42,575 bases of DNA from Lachnospiraceae bacterium (GTDB taxonomy: Bacteria; Bacillota; Clostridia; Lachnospirales; Lachnospiraceae). The notes below the pieces were generated by a model. That model was not told the DNA's origin. It made no database searches and saw only the letters and a list, made by a program, of their open reading frames with translations. Both the position numbers and the translations under genes were made by a program. The stretch is taken from positions 1 to 42,575 of the forward strand of contig JAFTBX010000035.1 in the NCBI GenBank assembly GCA_017455005.1, written 5' to 3'. Shown piece after piece: positions 38,499 through 42,575 of the stretch. Each line of letters opens with the position of its first letter. The stretch's first letter is position 1.

Positions 38499-40301
38499 TT
38501 AGCACGCTTCCGACTGGCCCGTTTTCATGGTGATCCAGAACTCTACGCCGCCGTCGACTTCGATGTCGCCTTCATTGACAGGATACGGACCTGCCGCAAC
38601 GTTTCGTACGCCGTAAGAGCCGCCGTGGGCTTCCATGATCGCTTTGACGATGCTTAAGCCGATGCCGCTGCCGCCATACGCGCGCGTCCGGGCCTTATCG
38701 ACCTTGTAGAACTTCTCCCAGACCTGTGTGAGGCTTTCTTCCGGAATCGGCTCTCCGTCATTATAGACGCTGAGCCGCCAGCCGCCATCTTCCGGCTGCA
38801 GCCTTACGATGATCTTCCTTCCGCGGTCCAGATGGTTTATCGCGTTGCTCATGTAGTTGGTGAACACCTCTTCTACCTTGAACTCGTCAGCACACACGAC
38901 TGCCGGCTCCGAAAGATCCATGGTAAGCGCGGCATTTGCCTCTTCCAGCTTTAAACGGTTGGAGGAAACCACGCTCCGAATCAGTTCTCCCAGATCAAAG
39001 GTCTCACGATCGAGCTGTACCTCTCCGTATTCATAGCTCATCAGGGAAGTCAGCTGACGGACCATCTTATTCATCTTCGCGGACTCATCCACGATGACGG
39101 AGCAGTAATAATCCCGGCTCTCCTTATCGTCCGCGATGCCCTCGATGATCCCTTCAGCGTAGCCTTCGATCAGTGCGATCGGGGTCTTCAGCTCATGGGA
39201 CACGTTCGCGATGAAATCCTTTCGCATCTCATCGATCTTTTCCTTTTGATGGATGTCCTCCTGAAGCTTCGCGTTTGCTTCCTGCAGCTGCTCATTAGTA
39301 TCGCGCAGGCGTTCGATTGCCTCACTCAAACGATCGGACATCGTGTTCATCGAATCGCCCAGCAGGCCGATCTCATTTTCAGCCTCGCCCTCATAACGCG
39401 CGCTGAAATCGAGGTTGGACATGCGCTCGGAAAGATGCGCGAGCTCGTTGATCGGCTGCGTCATCCGACTGGCGGCAAAGTAGACCGCAATGCTGCCGAG
39501 CACAAGAAGAATCGCTCCCGTGATCAGACTGAAGCGTGTGCTGATCTCCGCACCTTCATTAATACTGGCAAGCGGCATGGACATCAGGAAGTTGGTGCTG
39601 CCGTCTGAAAATGTTCCCCAGCACTCGAGATAGCTCGAGCCGGAACGGCGGTCATAAAAGATCTGCGTCTCATAGTTTTCATTCTGGCGCAGGGTACGGA
39701 TTGTTGTGGGCTCGCCGCCCTTATCGGATGATCCCAGCACAGAAGAAAACGGCCACAAGGATCCAATCGAAGACCCGCCCGTCTTGCCGCCGTACACGGA
39801 ACTGCTGCCCGCACTCTCGCCTGCTGCATTTCCGGTATCCTCACTGTCCAGGATCCCTTCACCGCTTTTTCTCTGCGGCGCAGGGATCTCCACGGTCGTG
39901 TTCTCCGCAAAGACGTCCCTGTACGTCAGGTACAGCCTGAGCTTCATCGCGAGCCACTCACCCTCACGGCTTGTGGCCGCCATTTCCGAGCCGGTCTCGT
40001 CCGTCATGACGATATCGATGTTGGAACGCTCGTTCAGCGCACGGAAGATCGCGATCGTCGGCGTATCCTCGACGTTCTGTCCGTACTCTTCCTCGATCAG
40101 GTCAAAGACCGTCTGGTCATTGTTGCCCGCGATGGTTACGACCTTGTCAATCGTCTCATAGGCAACATCGAGCATATGGATACGGCGGTTTAAGTAATAA
40201 TCCTCCAGGAAAAAACGGTTCACAAAAACCATCGTCAGCAGCAGTGCCGCAACGATGGCGATAAAGATCAGTGTAAATGTTGTCTTGATCGAGCGTTTCA
40301 T
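38499..40301 (-). CDS. Sensor histidine kinase
   Basis: 600 residues. Two membrane helices (about 9-30 and 258-276) frame an outside sensor domain of about 225 residues, followed by HAMP (about 278-330), a coiled coil (330-360) and the kinase: H box DFIANVSHELKTPIALIEGY (His369), N box FTNYMSNAINHLDRGRK, G boxes YNDGEPIPEE and GGSGIGLSIVKAIMEAHGG. It pairs with the OmpR-type regulator encoded 54 bases upstream. Within the sensor, residues about 143-197 are a Gly/Ser-rich low-complexity insert (GNAAGESAGSSSVYGGKTGG-like), probably a disordered loop. The signal cannot be read; membrane or envelope stress is a guess. Confidence 0.93.
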   Translation of the reverse strand: MKRSIKTTFTLIFIAIVAALLLTMVFVNRFFLEDYYLNRRIHMLDVAYETIDKVVTIAGNNDQTVFDLIEEEYGQNVEDTPTIAIFRALNERSNIDIVMTDETGSEMAATSREGEWLAMKLRLYLTYRDVFAENTTVEIPAPQRKSGEGILDSEDTGNAAGESAGSSSVYGGKTGGSSIGSLWPFSSVLGSSDKGGEPTTIRTLRQNENYETQIFYDRRSGSSYLECWGTFSDGSTNFLMSMPLASINEGAEISTRFSLITGAILLVLGSIAVYFAASRMTQPINELAHLSERMSNLDFSARYEGEAENEIGLLGDSMNTMSDRLSEAIERLRDTNEQLQEANAKLQEDIHQKEKIDEMRKDFIANVSHELKTPIALIEGYAEGIIEGIADDKESRDYYCSVIVDESAKMNKMVRQLTSLMSYEYGEVQLDRETFDLGELIRSVVSSNRLKLEEANAALTMDLSEPAVVCADEFKVEEVFTNYMSNAINHLDRGRKIIVRLQPEDGGWRLSVYNDGEPIPEESLTQVWEKFYKVDKARTRAYGGSGIGLSIVKAIMEAHGGSYGVRNVAAGPYPVNEGDIEVDGGVEFWITMKTGQSEAC

Positions 40302-40355
40302 ATCATTACTTGCCCGGCAGGCAGCCGCTTATGGCAGCAGATACCTGCTGTTGCA

Positions 40356-41030
40356 TTATTCTTCTTCAAACTTATATCCCATGCCCCAGATCGTCTTGAT
40401 CTGGTTACCGCAGTCACCGAGCTTTGCGCGGAGCTTCTTGACATGCGTATCGATCGTCCTTGAGTCACCGAAATAATCAAAATCCCAGACATTGTTCAGG
40501 ATGTTTTCACGGCTTAACGCAATGTTCTTATTGGCGATGAAATAGTCCAGCAGTTCAAACTCCTTAAAGCTCAGATCCACAGGTTCCCCGTTCGCGCGGA
40601 CCGTATGTGCCGAACGATCCAGCTCCACGCCGCCGCAGGTAATGACATCCGTATCACTCACATGGGCTCTTCGTAAGATGGCTTCCACTCTCGCGGTCAG
40701 GATCTTGGGTGAAAACGGCTTCGATATATACTCATCAACGCCCAGCTTGAAGCCCTGGAGCTCATCCTGTTCCTCGCCGCGCGCCGTCAGCATGATGATC
40801 GGCACGGAGGAAACCTTGCGGATCTCTTTCAACACCTCCCAGCCGTTCATCCTGGGCATCATGACATCGAGCAGGATCAGGCTGATGCTTTTATCCGAAA
40901 AGAAGGTCTCAACCGCTTCTTCGCCGTCGCCGGCCTCCACTACGTCATACCCGCGCACCTTCAGGAAATCCCTGATCAGCTTGCGCATACGTTCTTCATC
41001 ATCTACTACCAGTATCTTAACGTTCTGCAT
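40356..41030 (-). CDS. OmpR/PhoB-family response regulator
   Basis: 224 residues. Receiver domain with the acidic pair DDEE (Asp10, Asp11), phosphoacceptor Asp55 (LILLDVMMPRMNG), Thr in IIMLTARGEE and Lys in YISKPFSP. The C-terminal winged helix (about 127-222) has FKEFELLDYFI and the recognition region SRTIDTHVKKLRAKLGD. Phosphorylated by the kinase encoded downstream, it should regulate sigma-A promoters. GGAAAG lies before the ATG at 41030. Only 14 bases separate it from the helicase gene, so helicase, regulator and kinase may share a transcript. Confidence 0.95.
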   Translation of the reverse strand: MQNVKILVVDDEERMRKLIRDFLKVRGYDVVEAGDGEEAVETFFSDKSISLILLDVMMPRMNGWEVLKEIRKVSSVPIIMLTARGEEQDELQGFKLGVDEYISKPFSPKILTARVEAILRRAHVSDTDVITCGGVELDRSAHTVRANGEPVDLSFKEFELLDYFIANKNIALSRENILNNVWDFDYFGDSRTIDTHVKKLRAKLGDCGNQIKTIWGMGYKFEEE

Positions 41031-41044
41031 ACTTTCCCGCCTTC

Positions 41045-42475
41045 TTATCCTATGCCGATGCGGAAGCCCGTGGCTTCCCGCACAAAGCGCGATCTTTGAT
41101 TTTTTTTATTATATGCGAACTTTGTGTAGGAAATGTGAAGAAAACGCCTTGCTCTCGTCATTGCCACATAAAACATACGCCGCTCTTCCTCGAGGCTGCC
41201 GCCGGCTTCCTCTCTGCCGGACGCTCCTTCCTTACCGGCGCGTCCCGGCGTCACCGCCTCTTCCGCGCGTAAGATAAATACCGCGTCAAACTCGAGCCCC
41301 TTGGATGCGTGAAATGTCATCGGCTGCACCGTTTTTGTCGATAGCTCCTTCGCAAACGGCGCCGAGTTTTCTTTCATGGCGCCCAGCATTTGCAGGAAAA
41401 TGCTGCCTGCCCGATGCGTCCTGTATAATACGCCCACGCTCGTACCTTCGGGAAGCGCCGCGATCATGCGGATCACGCCCTCGCCTTCCGCATACGCGTC
41501 CCGGTAAGCCGTTACTCTGAGCTTAGGTCCTTTTTCGTGTGCTGTCTTCAGCTTCTTCCTGAACCTTTTCCGGTTGTGCCGGATCAGCCTTGCGGACGCG
41601 CGGACGATACGGCCGGTAGACCGGTAGTTTTCCGTAAGCTTCACGATCCTGCACTTCGGATACGCCTCCGGAAAGCCGAGCATGATCGCAGGCTCCGAGC
41701 CACGGAACGCGTAGATGCTCTGGTCGTCGTCTCCTACGATAAAAAGGTTATCCACAGGCGCGGAAATAAGACGGATGATGTCATACTGGACGGGGTTAAT
41801 GTCCTGAAACTCATCCACGAGGATATACCGGTAACGCCGGCGAAGTACCGCAAGAGCTTTAGGGTCGTTTGTAAGAAGCTCCCTGCAGCGGACCAGCATG
41901 TCATCAAAGTCGATGAGGCCGAGACGCTTCATTTCCCGGTCATAGTACGGAAGGACCTTTTCGGCCTCGCTTCCGTCTGCACTGAGTCCGTTTTTGATCC
42001 TTCCGACTTCCGCAAGGAGCTCGTCATAATAGTCGGAGGTATACTGCCGCCCGGGGAATACTTGTTCTGCCGCCTTTTTTAAGAGGCGGATCGCTTCCTT
42101 CTGCTCGACCAGCTTAAGCTGGTCCGGTACAAACTCCCGCAGGATGGCATAGAAAACAGAGTGAAACGTACCGAAGGTCACTTCCGCCGCGTTTATGAGC
42201 CGCATGGTCCTTTGACGCATTTCCGCTGCAGCAGTCCTCGTAAAGGTGATGACGAGAATCTCCGAAGGCCGCACCCCGTGCTCTTCAATAAGATGCCGGA
42301 TACGGTTTGAGATCACCGTCGTCTTGCCGCTTCCGGGTCCTGCGATGACCATCATCGGCCCGTCTTTATGTTCAATTGCCTGCCGCTGCGCGGCACTGAA
42401 CTGAGTCATGAATCCTGTTGCTTGTTCTTCTTTCGTATCATATCGGTAAGTCGGGTCTGCAGCGACCTCCCGCAT
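41045..42475 (-). CDS. Compact UvrD/PcrA-type superfamily 1A helicase
   Basis: 476 residues, versus about 720 for PcrA/UvrD. All main SF1A motifs are present: AGPGSGKTT (I), TFTRTAAAEM (Ia), VDEFQDINPVQYD (II), VGDDDQSIYAFRGS (III), LTENYRSTGRI (IV), TFHASKGLEFDAVFI (V) and MFYVAMTRARRFL (VI). The missing length is mostly the 2B domain between motifs IV and V and part of 1B. A 3'-5' DNA unwinding or translocation role in repair or replication is inferred. ATG at 42475 has AAGGA 7 bases upstream; an internal ATG at MTQFSAAQRQ is a less likely start. It abuts the stop of the upstream gene with no gap. Confidence 0.92.
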   Translation of the reverse strand: MREVAADPTYRYDTKEEQATGFMTQFSAAQRQAIEHKDGPMMVIAGPGSGKTTVISNRIRHLIEEHGVRPSEILVITFTRTAAAEMRQRTMRLINAAEVTFGTFHSVFYAILREFVPDQLKLVEQKEAIRLLKKAAEQVFPGRQYTSDYYDELLAEVGRIKNGLSADGSEAEKVLPYYDREMKRLGLIDFDDMLVRCRELLTNDPKALAVLRRRYRYILVDEFQDINPVQYDIIRLISAPVDNLFIVGDDDQSIYAFRGSEPAIMLGFPEAYPKCRIVKLTENYRSTGRIVRASARLIRHNRKRFRKKLKTAHEKGPKLRVTAYRDAYAEGEGVIRMIAALPEGTSVGVLYRTHRAGSIFLQMLGAMKENSAPFAKELSTKTVQPMTFHASKGLEFDAVFILRAEEAVTPGRAGKEGASGREEAGGSLEEERRMFYVAMTRARRFLHISYTKFAYNKKNQRSRFVREATGFRIGIG

Positions 42476-42575
42476 TCAACATTCCTTCTTCCGGCGGAGC
42501 ACCATCACCTCATAGGGCATCAGGCGTAACTTCTTCGTGCAGTCGATGTCATCCTCATCCATTCCCGCGACACTG
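42476..42575 (-). CDS. C-terminal end of an unidentified gene, cut by the window edge
   Basis: 33 codons, ending KLRLMPYEVMVLRRKKEC then TGA at 42476-42478. The stop is immediately followed by the helicase ATG. The LxPYEVxVL ending resembles the last beta strand of GH13 glycosidases (typically LxPYEAxV), which is weak evidence. Otherwise the product cannot be named. Confidence 0.6.
   Translation of the reverse strand, partial: SVAGMDEDDIDCTKKLRLMPYEVMVLRRKKEC

Noticed and set aside
1..42575. CRISPR arrays, insertion sequences, prophage genes or integrases
   Set aside because: No regularly spaced repeats and no transposase, integrase or phage structural proteins were found on either strand.

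Overview
The window looks like a chromosomal segment of a Clostridia-class Firmicute, most likely Lachnospiraceae-like. The grounds are Shine-Dalgarno starts close to AAGGAGG, sigma-A promoters with extended -10 boxes, the radC-mreCD-mrdA-rodA-mgsA layout, a SpoVB/MurJ-type flippase, a DUF896 protein and a short ribosomal protein S21. I cannot name a genus from sequence alone. Every gene I can support is on the minus strand, so transcription runs from high to low coordinates. I see no insertion sequence, prophage, CRISPR array or toxin-antitoxin pair; this is mostly housekeeping chromosome.

From the right end, the order is as follows. 42.6-38.5 kb: the last 33 codons of an unidentified gene, a compact UvrD-type helicase, and a response regulator/histidine kinase pair. 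38.5-37.5 kb: tRNA-Pro(UGG) followed by a large 58-bp near-palindrome, then a promoter and a roughly 185-nt structured RNA that ends at the start codon of cytidine deaminase (cdd). 37.4-33.7 kb: an Ala/Glu-rich YtxH-like protein with an open in-frame extension after its stop, then alaS. 33.5-31.2 kb: a 54-residue rubredoxin gene, xpt, tRNA-Pro(GGG) with its own promoter and terminator, and a TlpA-type thiol-disulfide lipoprotein.

31.1-13.8 kb: rpsU (TTG start, own promoter and terminator), phoH, ybeY, then a long run of tightly packed genes: flippase, two different FAD oxidoreductases, DUF896, HAD phosphatase, miaB, mutS, mutL, miaA and a methionine gamma-lyase-family protein, closed by a clear terminator at about 13.7 kb. 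This run combines mismatch repair (MutS/MutL) with tRNA A37 modification (MiaA then MiaB act in sequence). 13.6-5.8 kb: a cell-shape cluster, radC-mreC-mreD-mrdA, a terminator, then rodA from its own promoter, mgsA and a D,D-carboxypeptidase lipoprotein. MrdA (PBP2) and RodA form the elongation synthase, MreC/MreD scaffold it, and the carboxypeptidase trims its product. mreB and minCDE, often found in this cluster, are absent.

5.7-0 kb: an aspartate/glutamate-racemase-family enzyme, a PrpR-type regulator whose sigma-54 ATPase domain has lost its catalytic motifs, a small P-loop ATPase (called PilT-like) with a HlyD-like membrane protein, and an aminotransferase cut by the window edge, preceded by an attenuator-like terminator.

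The best candidates for something undescribed are the structured RNA in front of cdd (37965-38149; it could also be a divergent 6S RNA), the degenerate PrpR-like regulator with a 31-bp operator-like dyad, the GGQQQ replacement of the catalytic Asp motif in MgsA, the roughly 250-residue insertion in PBP2, and the stop-plus-extension at the end of the YtxH-like gene. All positions and structures were read by eye; no folding, homology search or codon statistic was run.
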